A stretch of DNA of 64,000 nucleotides from Clostridiales bacterium (GCA_019421385.1 JAHZFK010000009.1:1-64000); one strand, 5' to 3'; shown: positions 31,740 through 41,181, counted from the first letter of the stretch. Notes: a model not told the origin generated them from the sequence alone. Program-made: numbers and translations.

Positions 31740-34034
31740 ATGGTAAATAAAACTCAATTGCTGCGCCGCCTGTTGGTGCTGGGCTGCCTGCTGCTGCTGT
31801 GTGTGGGACTTGCGGGCGGGCAGCTGCTTCAGCTGCAGCTGATCAACGGGGAAAGCTATGTGCGCCGTTCGGCAAGCTTTTTGACGACAACATCGACCGT
31901 ATCGGCTGCGCGCGGAGAAATTCTGGATCGCTATGGACGGGCAATGGTGACAAACCAGACCGGTTTTTCCCTTGTGCTCATCTATTCTTCTTTTTGGGAG
32001 GATAAGGAGGACCGCTTTGAGGTTCTGCTGGATCTGGCCAACCGTGTCAAGGCAGACGGGGCTGCGGCTTCATCCGGGGATGCAGCCGGCGGTGATGCAG
32101 AGGACGGCACCGAAACGGAAACCAATACAACAGAAGAAACGAGCGGTGCGGCGCTCAACGATGTGATGCCGATCACGGATACCGCGCCGTATGAATATGT
32201 TGGTGCGGCGGGTGACTCCGAACGAAAGGCACTGTCTGACTATATCAAGCAGAGCGCGGAAACGCTCGGCTTGCAAGCGGTGCAGGATGCCAAAGCTGCT
32301 GCCAGTGCAGCAAATGAAACAAATCCGCAGTATGATGCAGATGGCAATCTGATCGACCAAGTGGCACAGCTTGATGCGACTACGCTGGTTTCGGCCTCTG
32401 AGTTTGTCAGCGCTATGCGCACCTATATGGAGACAAACCTTGGTATGCCGACCGGACTGTCCGAAGCAGATGCGCGCACGCTGGTCGGGTTGTATTACAG
32501 TATGCGCCGCGTGGGCTTCAACAATAATGCGACCTTTACGCTGGCGGATAATGTCTCCATGGATCTGATTGCCTATATCAAGGAGCATCACCAGCAGTAT
32601 ACCGGTGTGGATGTGCAGAGTGAAGCCATCCGCAAGTACGATACCACCTATGCTGCGCATTTGCTGGGAACTGTTGGCCCGATGTTCACAGAGGAATGGA
32701 CGGGCACCAAAAACGGAGGCCCGTATCAAAATAAAGCGGGCTACACCATGAACGACACCATCGGTAAAAGTGGTCTGGAGTCGGCGCTCGAGGAGTATCT
32801 GCATGGTACGGCAGGCTCGCGCACGGTTGAAACCGATCTGGGCGGCGACAGCATCACCGATCATGCCAATTCGTATGCGCCGCAGCCGGGCGACAATGTG
32901 ATCACCACCATTGATCTGGAATTGCAGGAAGTGGCGGAACAGTCTCTGGCAACTTATCTGGCGGAGTATCAGCGCGGAGGTGCTGCGGTTGCGCTTGACC
33001 CCAATACGGGGGAAGTTCTGGTCATGGCGTCCTACCCGACGTATAATCTGGAAAACTACAACAAGGATTATGACACGATCTCGAACGACGAGCGCAGCCC
33101 GGAGCTGAACCGCGCGACTGGCGGCTTGTATCCGCCCGGTTCGACCTTCAAGGTGCTTACGGCGATTGCGGCGCTTGAGGAAGGAATCATTGATGCCAAT
33201 ACCACTTATACTTGCGAAGGAAAGTTTGAGTACGGCGGCGTGACTTTCAAATGTGAAAACCACGACCAGCCCATGACGTTGGACGTAACGCAGGCGATCA
33301 AATATTCGTGTAACGTGTTCTTCTACAATGTAGGTCAGGCACTGACCGGCGAGCATCTCGAGCAGTGGTGTGACCGTTTCGGCCTCGGCAACGTGACTGG
33401 TATCGAGATCGGCGAACGTGCCGGTCAGGCAGCCGGTCCGACCGAGCGCGATGCAAACCGCAAAAACGATCCTTCGCTGCGTGAGTGGCAGGGCGGCGAC
33501 GATGTCAACGCTGCGATCGGTCAGTCTGATAACCTGTTTACGCCTTTGCAGCTGGCAAATTATATGGCGGCAGTCGTCAACGGCGGCACGCTGTACCGGC
33601 CGACGCTGGTCAAGAGCATCAAGACCTATGACTATTCCGACGTGGTAAAAGAGGAGCAGCCCGAGACGATCGGAACGATCGAGTTTTCCGATGCAACACG
33701 TAATCTGGTCATGCAGGGCATGAGCGAGGTTACCGCCGAGGGCGGTACCGCAGCAACGACCTTTGCCGACTATCCGATCAAGGTTGGCGGCAAAACCGGC
33801 TCCGCCGAGATGACCGAAAACAAGGACGGTGTTGAGATCAATTACACCAATGGCTTGTTTGTCGCTTTTGCTCCGTTTGACGATCCGGAAATTGTCATTT
33901 GCGTGGTCGGTGAAGGCGCGGGACACGGTTCGTCGGTCGCACCGATCGTGCGTGATATTCTCGATGCGTATTTCGAGGAAGAAGAGCCGGATACGGTGGA
34001 GGCAGTACAGAGTGAAAACACAATGGTTCCGTGA
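31740..34034 (+). CDS. mrdA: Penicillin-binding protein 2 (elongation transpeptidase)
   Basis: This 764-residue class B PBP cross-links murein during cylindrical growth. It has an N-terminal anchor (about 8-30), a dimerisation domain, and the transpeptidase domain with Ser468 in PPGSTFK, Ser523-x-Asn525 in YSCNVF and Lys685-Thr-Gly. A stretch at about 103-142 is very rich in Ala, Asp, Glu and Thr and looks like a disordered insertion; its equivalent is absent from PBP2 of model species, and it makes this protein long. The acidic C-terminal tail (EEEEPDTVEAV) is also unusual. It follows mreD in the same operon. Confidence 0.93.
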   Translation: MVNKTQLLRRLLVLGCLLLLCVGLAGGQLLQLQLINGESYVRRSASFLTTTSTVSAARGEILDRYGRAMVTNQTGFSLVLIYSSFWEDKEDRFEVLLDLANRVKADGAAASSGDAAGGDAEDGTETETNTTEETSGAALNDVMPITDTAPYEYVGAAGDSERKALSDYIKQSAETLGLQAVQDAKAAASAANETNPQYDADGNLIDQVAQLDATTLVSASEFVSAMRTYMETNLGMPTGLSEADARTLVGLYYSMRRVGFNNNATFTLADNVSMDLIAYIKEHHQQYTGVDVQSEAIRKYDTTYAAHLLGTVGPMFTEEWTGTKNGGPYQNKAGYTMNDTIGKSGLESALEEYLHGTAGSRTVETDLGGDSITDHANSYAPQPGDNVITTIDLELQEVAEQSLATYLAEYQRGGAAVALDPNTGEVLVMASYPTYNLENYNKDYDTISNDERSPELNRATGGLYPPGSTFKVLTAIAALEEGIIDANTTYTCEGKFEYGGVTFKCENHDQPMTLDVTQAIKYSCNVFFYNVGQALTGEHLEQWCDRFGLGNVTGIEIGERAGQAAGPTERDANRKNDPSLREWQGGDDVNAAIGQSDNLFTPLQLANYMAAVVNGGTLYRPTLVKSIKTYDYSDVVKEEQPETIGTIEFSDATRNLVMQGMSEVTAEGGTAATTFADYPIKVGGKTGSAEMTENKDGVEINYTNGLFVAFAPFDDPEIVICVVGEGAGHGSSVAPIVRDILDAYFEEEEPDTVEAVQSENTMVP

Positions 34035-34072
34035 CGGAACGTTTCAGTGCAATAAAAACTTTGTACAAATGC

Positions 34073-34101
34073 TTGTAAATTGACGGTTGGTAGTTTATAA
34101 T
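34073..34101 (+). promoter_or_regulatory. Promoter of the MinD-like gene
   Basis: -35 TTGTAA at 34073-34078, a 17-base spacer and consensus -10 TATAAT at 34096-34101, 34 bases before the start codon. The gene therefore does not depend on the mre-PBP2 transcript. Confidence 0.78.
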
Positions 34102-34134
34102 ACAATATATAAGTTTTTGTATTTCGGAGGCGGT

Positions 34135-34878
34135 ATGTTGAAGGTGATTCTGGTTGCGTCCGGTAAGGGCGGCACGGGGAAAACCTCCTTTACAGCGGGC
34201 GTTGGCGTTGCGTTGGCGCAGCTTGGGCACCGCGTGCTCCTGATCGACGGCGACTGCGGCCTTCGGAATCTGGATATCGTGCTGGGCATGTCGGACAGAG
34301 TGGTGTATTCCTTTGCCGACGTGGCGGGCAGCGCTGTGCCGCTCGGTGATGCCATGGCGCGGCATCCGGAGTATCAAAGCCTGTACTTACTGACGGCTCC
34401 GGTGGCGCTTCCCGCACTCAGTGAGCGCGGCATGGAGCAGCTGGCGGTGCAGGCGGAGGAAGCTGGCTTTGATTACCTGCTGGTGGACGGTCCGGCCGGA
34501 CTGCCTGCCGAGCTTTCTTTCCTGGCGCACATTGCAACACAGGCGGTCGTTGTCACATCGACCGATCGGGCCTGCATCCGCGGGGCGGAACGGTGTGCGC
34601 GCAAGCTGGAAGAGGAATATTGCATTCAGCGCATTCGTATGGTGCTCAACCGGGTACGCCCGCAGATGATCTGCCGCGGCAAGTCGGGCAATATCGACGA
34701 CGCGATGGACGAAGCGGGTCTGCCGCTGCTGGGTGTCGTACCGGAGGACGAGGATCTGATCTCCTGCGGCAACAGCGGAAAAAGCATTCTGGCCATCAAG
34801 CATACGGGTGCAGCGCGGGCGTTTCAAAACATCGCGCGCCGGCTGGACGGCGAGCGGGTGCCGCTGATTCGCATTTGA
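34135..34878 (+). CDS. MinD-like ParA-family ATPase without membrane-targeting tail
   Basis: This 247-residue ATPase has a deviant Walker A, ASGKGGTGKTSF (about 8-19), then DGDCGLRNLDIVLG (switch I) and DYLLVDGPAGL (Walker B), as in MinD. The C-terminus ends NIARRLDGERVPLIRI. Typical MinD continues from this point with an amphipathic helix that binds membrane, here missing. No minC or minE is present nearby. It has its own promoter, which argues for a separate role. It could be a MinD with altered localisation or another division or flagellar-positioning ParA protein. Confidence 0.85.
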   Translation: MLKVILVASGKGGTGKTSFTAGVGVALAQLGHRVLLIDGDCGLRNLDIVLGMSDRVVYSFADVAGSAVPLGDAMARHPEYQSLYLLTAPVALPALSERGMEQLAVQAEEAGFDYLLVDGPAGLPAELSFLAHIATQAVVVTSTDRACIRGAERCARKLEEEYCIQRIRMVLNRVRPQMICRGKSGNIDDAMDEAGLPLLGVVPEDEDLISCGNSGKSILAIKHTGAARAFQNIARRLDGERVPLIRI

Positions 34879-35000
34879 GCGATACGATACATGGTTAAGC
34901 ATCTTCCCTGCAAAACACCAGCAACAAAACAGCATGGTTGACGCAATACTGAGAGTGGAAACAGCATATATGTGGTATGTGGAAAGGGGATGTTTCGGAA

Positions 35001-35411
35001 ATGAACATAGCGCTTATCGCGCACGACCGGAAAAAGGAGCTGATGGTTCAGTTCTGTATGGCGTATTGTGGCATTCTGGCAAAGCATGATATCTGTGCAA
35101 CCGGCACGACGGGAAAATTTGTGGAAGAGGCAACCGGACTGAAGATCGATAAGTGTCTGGCAGGAATGCAGGGCGGCGAGGAACAGATCGCGTCCCGCGT
35201 TGCGTATAATGAAATCGACTTAGTTCTGTTTTTCCGCGATCCCATGTCGAACTCGCAATATGAGCCGGATGTGCACGCCATTGCCCGGCTGTGCGATATG
35301 CATAACATCCCGATCGCTACCAACTCCGCAACGGCCGAAATGCTCATCCTTGGTCTCGACCGCGGTGATCTGGATTGGCGTAATATTGTCAATCCCAAGA
35401 ATAAAAAATAA
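35001..35411 (+). CDS. mgsA: Methylglyoxal synthase
   Basis: This 136-residue enzyme converts dihydroxyacetone phosphate into methylglyoxal and phosphate. Typical motifs are NIALIAHDRKKELM, ATGTTGKFVEEATG and GEEQIASRVA, with the catalytic Asp-rich segment LVLFFRDPM. IPIATNSATAEMLI lies at the end. The ATG at 35001 removes eight residues that have no counterpart in the family. An order of mre-PBP2-min-mgsA is common in Clostridia. Confidence 0.93.
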   Translation: MNIALIAHDRKKELMVQFCMAYCGILAKHDICATGTTGKFVEEATGLKIDKCLAGMQGGEEQIASRVAYNEIDLVLFFRDPMSNSQYEPDVHAIARLCDMHNIPIATNSATAEMLILGLDRGDLDWRNIVNPKNKK

Positions 35412-35413
35412 AC

Positions 35414-35469
35414 GACAGAAAGCAATGCACCGGATGGGCAAATGGGCCTATTCGGTGCAATCGTCTGTC
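35414..35469 (+). repeat. Inverted repeat in the hisS leader
   Basis: GACAG (35414-35418) and TGCACCG (35426-35432) pair with CGGTGCA (35453-35459) and CTGTC (35465-35469), giving a two-part stem of 12 base pairs with an internal loop. There is no U-tract, and the region is too short for a T-box. It ends 19 bases before the hisS start. Confidence 0.5.
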
Positions 35470-35488
35470 TTGAGGAGAATCAAAAAGT

Positions 35489-36847
35489 ATGGAAAAAGTG
35501 AAACCCAGAACCCTGTCCGGCTTTATGGAACTGCTGCCCGCCCCGCAGGTGCAGATGGAGCGCATCATGCAGGTGCTGCGCGAGACCTATGCGCTGTATG
35601 GCTTTTACCCGCTGGACACGCCGCTGATCGAGTCCTCCGAGGTATTGCTGGCCAAAGGCGGCGGCGAGACCGAGAAGCAGATCTACCGCTTCACCAAGGG
35701 AGACAGCGACCTGTCGCTGCGCTTTGATCTGACGGTACCGCTGGCGAAGTACGTTGCGCAGCACTACGGCGAATTGACTTTCCCGTTCCGCCGTTTCCAG
35801 ATCGGCAAGGTGTACCGCGGCGAGCGCGCACAGCGCGGCCGTTTCCGCGAGTTTTATCAGGCGGATATCGACGTCATTGGCGACGGCAAGCTGGACATCA
35901 TCAACGAAGCCGAAGTGCCTAGCATCATTTACAAGACCTTTACTTCGCTCGGCCTTGAGCGTTTCAAAATCCGCATCAACAACCGCAAGGTACTCAACGG
36001 CTTTTTCGCCATTCTCGGCCTGACCGAAAAGGCAGGAGACGTGATGCGCACGATCGACAAGCTGGAAAAGATCGGCGCGGAAAAGGTTAAAACCATTCTG
36101 GTGGACGATTTCGGCGTTGCAGCTGAAACCGCGGATGAGCTGCTGGCGTTTATCGAAACACCGGGCGGTACCGAGGGCATTCTGACTGCACTTGAGGCTT
36201 ATAAGGGCAAAAACGAGGTATTCGATCAGGGCGCGGATGAGCTGAAAACCGTTGCGCAGTACATGACCGCCTTCGGCGTGCCGGACGATCATTTTGAGAT
36301 CGACCTGACGATTGCGCGCGGCTTGGATTATTACACCGGCACGGTGTATGAGACTGCGATGCTCGACCATCCGGAGATCGGCTCGATCTGCTCGGGTGGC
36401 CGATATGATAACCTTGCAGAGTACTATACCGACAAGCAGCTGCCGGGTGTTGGCATTTCGATTGGCCTGACCCGTCTGTTCTATGTGCTGGGCGAGCAGG
36501 GCTACCTGAACGACAGCATGAATAAGGCGCCCGCTGACGTGCTCATTCTGCCGATGACCGACAATATGGGCGCAGCGATTGCGCTGGCAACTTCTTTGCG
36601 CGAAGCGGGCATCCGCACGCAGCTGTATAGCGAGCAGAAGAAGTTCAAGCACAAGATTGGATATGCGGACAAGCTGGGCATTCCATATGCCATTTTCATG
36701 GGCGAGGACGAGATCAAGGAGAATGTTGTCGCGGTAAAGGATATGGACTCGGGCGAGCAGGTCAAGGTGCCGCTCACGGACGCTATCACCCGCATCCGGG
36801 ATGGCCTTGCTGCAAAAAATCAGGGCAAGGTTATTTGCGATAAGTAA
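35489..36847 (+). CDS. hisS: Histidine-tRNA ligase
   Basis: This 452-residue class II synthetase has motif 2 in FRRFQIGKVYRGERAQRGRFREFYQAD and the HisRS signatures ARGLDYYTGTVYE and SGGRYDNL. Motif 3 is GVGISIGLTRLF, and an anticodon-binding domain follows at about 350-445. Followed after 22 bases by a small membrane-protein gene and then aspS, probably a single transcript. Confidence 0.96.
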   Translation: MEKVKPRTLSGFMELLPAPQVQMERIMQVLRETYALYGFYPLDTPLIESSEVLLAKGGGETEKQIYRFTKGDSDLSLRFDLTVPLAKYVAQHYGELTFPFRRFQIGKVYRGERAQRGRFREFYQADIDVIGDGKLDIINEAEVPSIIYKTFTSLGLERFKIRINNRKVLNGFFAILGLTEKAGDVMRTIDKLEKIGAEKVKTILVDDFGVAAETADELLAFIETPGGTEGILTALEAYKGKNEVFDQGADELKTVAQYMTAFGVPDDHFEIDLTIARGLDYYTGTVYETAMLDHPEIGSICSGGRYDNLAEYYTDKQLPGVGISIGLTRLFYVLGEQGYLNDSMNKAPADVLILPMTDNMGAAIALATSLREAGIRTQLYSEQKKFKHKIGYADKLGIPYAIFMGEDEIKENVVAVKDMDSGEQVKVPLTDAITRIRDGLAAKNQGKVICDK

Positions 36848-36869
36848 ATATTTGAGAGGGGAAACGGCT

Positions 36870-37076
36870 ATGGAAGAAAACAAGCGTTTTATCTGGAGCT
36901 GTACTAAATTTCTCGCCAGCATCCTGTGTGTGCTAAGTTCGGCTATTTGGTGGATAATCCGTTTCGTGATTTTCGGGTATGTGACCTTGATCTGCGGTCT
37001 GCTGTTTGCCGTGCTTATCTATTTGACGGAGATTTCCCCTGCATTAAAAGAAGAAAAAATAGATAATAAGGACTGA
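36870..37076 (+). CDS. Small membrane protein between hisS and aspS (68 residues)
   Basis: This small protein has two closely spaced hydrophobic segments (about 14-33 and 35-55) and charged ends (MEENKRF and LKEEKIDNKD). GAGAGGGG precedes the ATG at 36870, and aspS begins five bases after its stop, so it is a genuine member of the operon. I do not recognise a family. The pattern of cysteines and tryptophans (CTKF, CVLSS, WW) is not diagnostic. Confidence 0.72.
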   Translation: MEENKRFIWSCTKFLASILCVLSSAIWWIIRFVIFGYVTLICGLLFAVLIYLTEISPALKEEKIDNKD

Positions 37077-37081
37077 TAAAC

Positions 37082-38893
37082 ATGAATAACACATCCATCG
37101 CTGGCATGAAGCGCACGCATATGTGCGGCGATCTGCGCCTTGCCGATGCGGGCAAGGAAGTTACGGTCAATGGCTGGGTCGACCGCGTGCGCGACAATGG
37201 CGGCGTACTGTTCCTGCTGGTGCGTGACCGTGCGGGCATTGTGCAGTGCACGTTTGATAAGTCGGTCAACGCCGACCTGTTCAATATCGCGTTTACCTGC
37301 CGTACCGAGTTTGTTGTTTCTGTGCGCGGCAAGCTGGTTGCACGCGACGAGGCTGCAATCAACAAGAAGATGCCGACCGGCGAGGTCGAGATCATTGCGG
37401 AGGATATCCGCATTCTGTCCAAGGCGGAGACGACTCCGTTCGAGATCGACGACAGCAAGGAAGTCGGCGATCAGGTGCGCCTGAAGTACCGTTACCTCGA
37501 TCTGCGCCGTCCGTCCATGCAGCGCAATATGATGCTGCGCCATCGTGTGACGCAGGTCGCTCGCAACTACTTTGACGAGCAAGGCTTCATTGAAATCGAG
37601 ACCCCGATGCTGACCAAGTCCACGCCGGAGGGCGCGCGCGATTATCTTGTGCCGTCCCGCGTGCATCCGGGCAAGTTCTATGCGCTGCCGCAGTCCCCGC
37701 AGCAGTACAAGCAGCTGCTCATGCTGGCGGGCATGGACCGCTATATCCAGATCACCCGCTGCTTCCGTGACGAGGATCTGCGCGCTGACCGTCAGCCGGA
37801 GTTCACCCAGATCGACCTTGAGATGAGCTTCGTTGAGCAGGACGACGTGATTGCGGTTAACGAGGGCTTCCTCAAGCGCGTGTTCAAGGAAGTGCTGGAT
37901 ATCGACATTCAGCTGCCATTGCCGCGCCTGACTTGGCGCGAAGCGATGGATCGCTTCGGTTCGGACAAGCCGGACACCCGTTTTGGTTTTGAGATCAAGG
38001 ATATTTCGGATATCGCGGCAAACTGCGGCTTTGGCGTGTTCAAGGGTGCGGTTGAGGCCGGTGGTACCGTGCGTCTCATCAATATCAACGGTTATGCGGA
38101 CAAGTTCCCGCGCAAGGAGATCGACAAGCTGGCCGATTTTGTCAAGACCTATCGCGCCAAGGGCCTTGCGTGGATGAAGATTGCGGCTGACGGCTCGATG
38201 ACCTCGTCCTTTGCCAAGTTCCTGACCGAGGAAGAGATTGCGGCCATCAAGGAGCGTGCGGATATGCACGAGAACGACGTGCTGTTCGTCGTGGCGGATG
38301 CCTCCGAAGAAACCGCGCTCGTTTCGCTCGGTGCGCTGCGCTGCGAGTTGGCGAAGCGTCTCGGCCTTGCAAAGAAGGACGACTTCAAGCTCCTGTGGGT
38401 CACTGAGTTCCCGCAGTTTGAGTACAGCGAGGAAGAGGATCGTTTGGTTGCCAAGCATCATCCGTTCACCGCGCCGATGGACGAGGATATCCCGCTGTTG
38501 GATACCGACCCGGCCAAGGTGCGCGCCAAGGCGTATGATATCATCCTCAACGGCTGCGAGCTGGGCGGCGGTTCGATCCGTATCCACGACCCGGAGCTGC
38601 AGACGAAGATGTTCGAGGCGCTGGGCTTCACAGAGGAGCGCGCCAAGGAGCAGTTCGGCCACCTGATCACCGCGTTCTCGTACGGTGCGCCCCCGCACGG
38701 CGGCCTTGCTTACGGTCTGGACCGTCTGTGCATGCTGCTGGCGGGTCTGGATTCTATCCGTGATGTGATCGCGTTCCCCAAGGTGCAGAACGCGTCCGAT
38801 CTGATGATGAGCTGCCCGGATGTTGTAGACGCCAAGCAGCTGGATGACCTGTCCATTGCGGTAACGCGCGTGGAAAAGGATGCGGAAGCATAA
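37082..38893 (+). CDS. aspS: Aspartate-tRNA ligase
   Basis: This 603-residue class II synthetase of the bacterial type has an OB-fold anticodon domain (about 1-105), YLDLRRPSMQRNMMLRHR and FIEIETPMLTKSTPEGARDYLVPSR. Motif 2 is QITRCFRDEDLRADRQPEFTQIDLE, split here for length, followed by the large bacterial insertion domain (about 280-420). Motif 3 is GGLAYGLDRLCMLLAG. Whether it also charges Asn-tRNA cannot be decided from this window. Confidence 0.97.
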   Translation: MNNTSIAGMKRTHMCGDLRLADAGKEVTVNGWVDRVRDNGGVLFLLVRDRAGIVQCTFDKSVNADLFNIAFTCRTEFVVSVRGKLVARDEAAINKKMPTGEVEIIAEDIRILSKAETTPFEIDDSKEVGDQVRLKYRYLDLRRPSMQRNMMLRHRVTQVARNYFDEQGFIEIETPMLTKSTPEGARDYLVPSRVHPGKFYALPQSPQQYKQLLMLAGMDRYIQITRCFRDEDLRADRQPEFTQIDLEMSFVEQDDVIAVNEGFLKRVFKEVLDIDIQLPLPRLTWREAMDRFGSDKPDTRFGFEIKDISDIAANCGFGVFKGAVEAGGTVRLININGYADKFPRKEIDKLADFVKTYRAKGLAWMKIAADGSMTSSFAKFLTEEEIAAIKERADMHENDVLFVVADASEETALVSLGALRCELAKRLGLAKKDDFKLLWVTEFPQFEYSEEEDRLVAKHHPFTAPMDEDIPLLDTDPAKVRAKAYDIILNGCELGGGSIRIHDPELQTKMFEALGFTEERAKEQFGHLITAFSYGAPPHGGLAYGLDRLCMLLAGLDSIRDVIAFPKVQNASDLMMSCPDVVDAKQLDDLSIAVTRVEKDAEA

Positions 38894-38907
38894 CAGCAGA
38901 CCAAACC

Positions 38908-38936
38908 AAGCCGCTGCGGCAATCCCGTAGCGGCTT
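38908..38936 (+). terminator. Terminator after aspS
   Basis: A 12-bp stem, AAGCCGCTGCGG with CCGTAGCGGCTT (one wobble pair), has a 5-base loop; a short pyrimidine run follows. Confidence 0.7.
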
Positions 38937-38965
38937 TCCTACTTTGCAGAAGGAGAAAAGCAAAC

Positions 38966-40912
38966 GTGTACCCCAAATGTAAAGAACGAGCAAAAAGTAA
39001 GAAAATTTTGGGTTATATCATCAATGCCGTGCTGGCGGTGCTGCTGATTTATGCGGCGGTGTATCTGCTGCGCAAAGGTACGATTTTTTATCGCCCGGAA
39101 AGTCAGAAGCCACTCGGGATTTTGGCTGCGCTGCCATTCCTGCTGCGCCCGCGCAAGCGAGCAACGGCGTTTGAACTGGCGGTGCATGATATCCTGGTGC
39201 TGTTGGCAGCCAGTTCATTTGCGCTGCTGCTGACCGAATATGTAGTCAAGGGCGGCATTCTCATAGGAAATACGGCGATTTGGCAGGGCTATATCGCACA
39301 TGCAGCAGTATTCGGGCTGGTGTATGTATTTGTCGGCAGCATTCGGTGGACAACTTGCATCGGCATGGGATTGACGCTGCTGTATGCGTTGATCGACCAT
39401 TATGTGACGGTGTTTCGCGGCACACCGGTGCTGCTCAGCGATATCTTTGCGATTGGCACGGCGAAAAACGTCGCGGCAAACTACTCGGTGCCGGTGGAGC
39501 TTTCTGTGTTGCAGACCTTGGCGATTGCGGTGATGTTTTGTGTTGCGGTGTGGCGGATGCGCCGAGTATCAACACCGAGACGCTGCCAGTTTATCACCTG
39601 TTCTCTGCTGCTTTGCGGCTGGCTATGTGGCTTACAACTCGTCGGCAACAGCTTTGGTTTCTGGCAGGGAAATTTGGAATACAGCGAGTGGTATTATTTT
39701 TGCCGGACGGCAGGCAACGCTATTGTAGAGCAGCCAGCCGGGTATTCCGCTGATGCGTTGACGCAGATCACCGAAGAATATAGCGGCACAAAGGAAGAAT
39801 TTCGACCCAATATCATCATGATTATGAACGAATCGTTTGCTGACTTGCATGATGTGGGGGATTTTGAGACAAACGAGGATTATTTGCCATTTCTGCATTC
39901 GCTGGAAGGAAAGGAAAACACGATCACCGGTGATTTGTTGGTATCGACCTTCGGCGGCGGTACAGCAACGACCGAGTTTGAAGTGCTGACAGGGGATACC
40001 ATGGCATTTTTGCCGTATGGCAGCTCGCCATATCAGATGTATGTCAAGGGCGAGATGCCGGGGGTGGTATCCGGACTCGCGGCGCAGGGCTATCAAACGG
40101 TGTCGCTGCATCCGTATCTTGCGACGTCGTGGAACCGTCAGCAGGTGTACGAACGACTGGGATTTGAGACGCAGCTGTATGAGGATGATTTCGGCGAGGA
40201 TGACACAGAGAGATTGCGCAGCTATGTCAGCGACCGTTCGGATTATTATAAAATCTTTGAGGTTTACAGGTATAAAAGGCCTGACACGCCGCTGTTTATG
40301 TTTAATGTTACCATGCAGAATCATGGCGGGTACATACCGGATGAGAATGATAACTTTACGCAGACGATTCATCTGACCGGAGAATACGCTGGCAAGTATC
40401 CGGAGGTGGATGAGTATTTGTCGCTCGCAAGGGAAAGCGATAAGGCGATTGAGGAATTGCTGGCATACTTTTCTGAGGTGGATGAACCGACTGCCATCAT
40501 CTTCTTTGGCGATCATCAGCCGAATGTACCGAGCGCTTTTTATGATGAGCTGCTTGGAGATACGGATGGGGACAGCAGCCAGGCGGAAAAGCAGAAGAAA
40601 ATGGTAACGCCGTTTTTCATCTGGGCCAACTATGACATTGAGGAACAGCAGGATGTGCAGATCAGCGCCAATTACCTCACTGCTTTTGCACTTGATGCAC
40701 TTGGTTGCTCGACATCCGGATATGATGCACTTCGCTTAGCTGTGCGTGAGCAGATACCGCGTATCAATAACGCAGGGTACTATTTGCCGGACGGAAGCTG
40801 GACGGGAATGGAAACAGTCGAATCCGGTACGCTGCTTGCCGAATACAAAATGATGCAGTATGTGCAGTTGTTTGATGTGAATAAACGGGACAACGCATGG
40901 TATGAGCCATGA
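38966..40912 (+). CDS. LTA synthase family sulfatase-like membrane protein
   Basis: This 648-residue phosphoglycerol-transferase type protein has five N-terminal transmembrane segments (about 12-32, 45-60, 70-95, 105-125, 195-215). An extracellular sulfatase-fold domain follows. IIMIMNESFADLHD (about 285-298) resembles the metal-binding start, and the segment STFGGGTATTEFEVLTG carries the expected nucleophile Thr or Ser. FFGDHQPN near 510 holds the metal Asp-His. Such proteins build or modify lipoteichoic acid. The GTG at 38966 follows GAAGGAG. It forms a single unit with its own terminator. Confidence 0.88.
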   Translation: MYPKCKERAKSKKILGYIINAVLAVLLIYAAVYLLRKGTIFYRPESQKPLGILAALPFLLRPRKRATAFELAVHDILVLLAASSFALLLTEYVVKGGILIGNTAIWQGYIAHAAVFGLVYVFVGSIRWTTCIGMGLTLLYALIDHYVTVFRGTPVLLSDIFAIGTAKNVAANYSVPVELSVLQTLAIAVMFCVAVWRMRRVSTPRRCQFITCSLLLCGWLCGLQLVGNSFGFWQGNLEYSEWYYFCRTAGNAIVEQPAGYSADALTQITEEYSGTKEEFRPNIIMIMNESFADLHDVGDFETNEDYLPFLHSLEGKENTITGDLLVSTFGGGTATTEFEVLTGDTMAFLPYGSSPYQMYVKGEMPGVVSGLAAQGYQTVSLHPYLATSWNRQQVYERLGFETQLYEDDFGEDDTERLRSYVSDRSDYYKIFEVYRYKRPDTPLFMFNVTMQNHGGYIPDENDNFTQTIHLTGEYAGKYPEVDEYLSLARESDKAIEELLAYFSEVDEPTAIIFFGDHQPNVPSAFYDELLGDTDGDSSQAEKQKKMVTPFFIWANYDIEEQQDVQISANYLTAFALDALGCSTSGYDALRLAVREQIPRINNAGYYLPDGSWTGMETVESGTLLAEYKMMQYVQLFDVNKRDNAWYEP

Positions 40913-40915
40913 GAC

Positions 40916-40952
40916 AAGAAGCGCTCCGCGCCTTTGGCGCGAAGCGCTTCTT
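40916..40952 (+). terminator. Terminator after the LTA-synthase-like gene
   Basis: The outer stem AAGAAGCGCT with AGCGCTTCTT and inner stem CGCGCC with GGCGCG have a TTT loop and are followed by T-rich sequence. Confidence 0.9.
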
Positions 40953-41113
40953 TCGTTTCTTTGTAAAAAATGTACAATATATTTTGAGTACACAAATGAT
41001 TAGGAAATGAGTATTTTATTGTTAAAATAAAAAATTTTTAGTGCGAATTCGACAAAAAGGAAAAATGGATTATGTGCAATCAAACAAAGTGCTCAAAAAA
41101 ACTCAAAAATGTT

Positions 41114-41142
41114 TTGCCAATGCCGGAACATGGTGCTAAAAT
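41114..41142 (+). promoter_or_regulatory. Promoter of the SSS transporter gene
   Basis: -35 TTGCCA at 41114-41119, a 17-base spacer ending in TGC, and -10 TAAAAT at 41137-41142. Confidence 0.7.
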
Positions 41143-41181
41143 GAATGACAGGAAACAGGACACGGTTTGCGTGCACGTTAA

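Noticed and set aside
35412..35488. T-box leader for hisS.
   Set aside because: At 77 bases the leader is far too short, and no T-box consensus or terminator-antiterminator pair is present.
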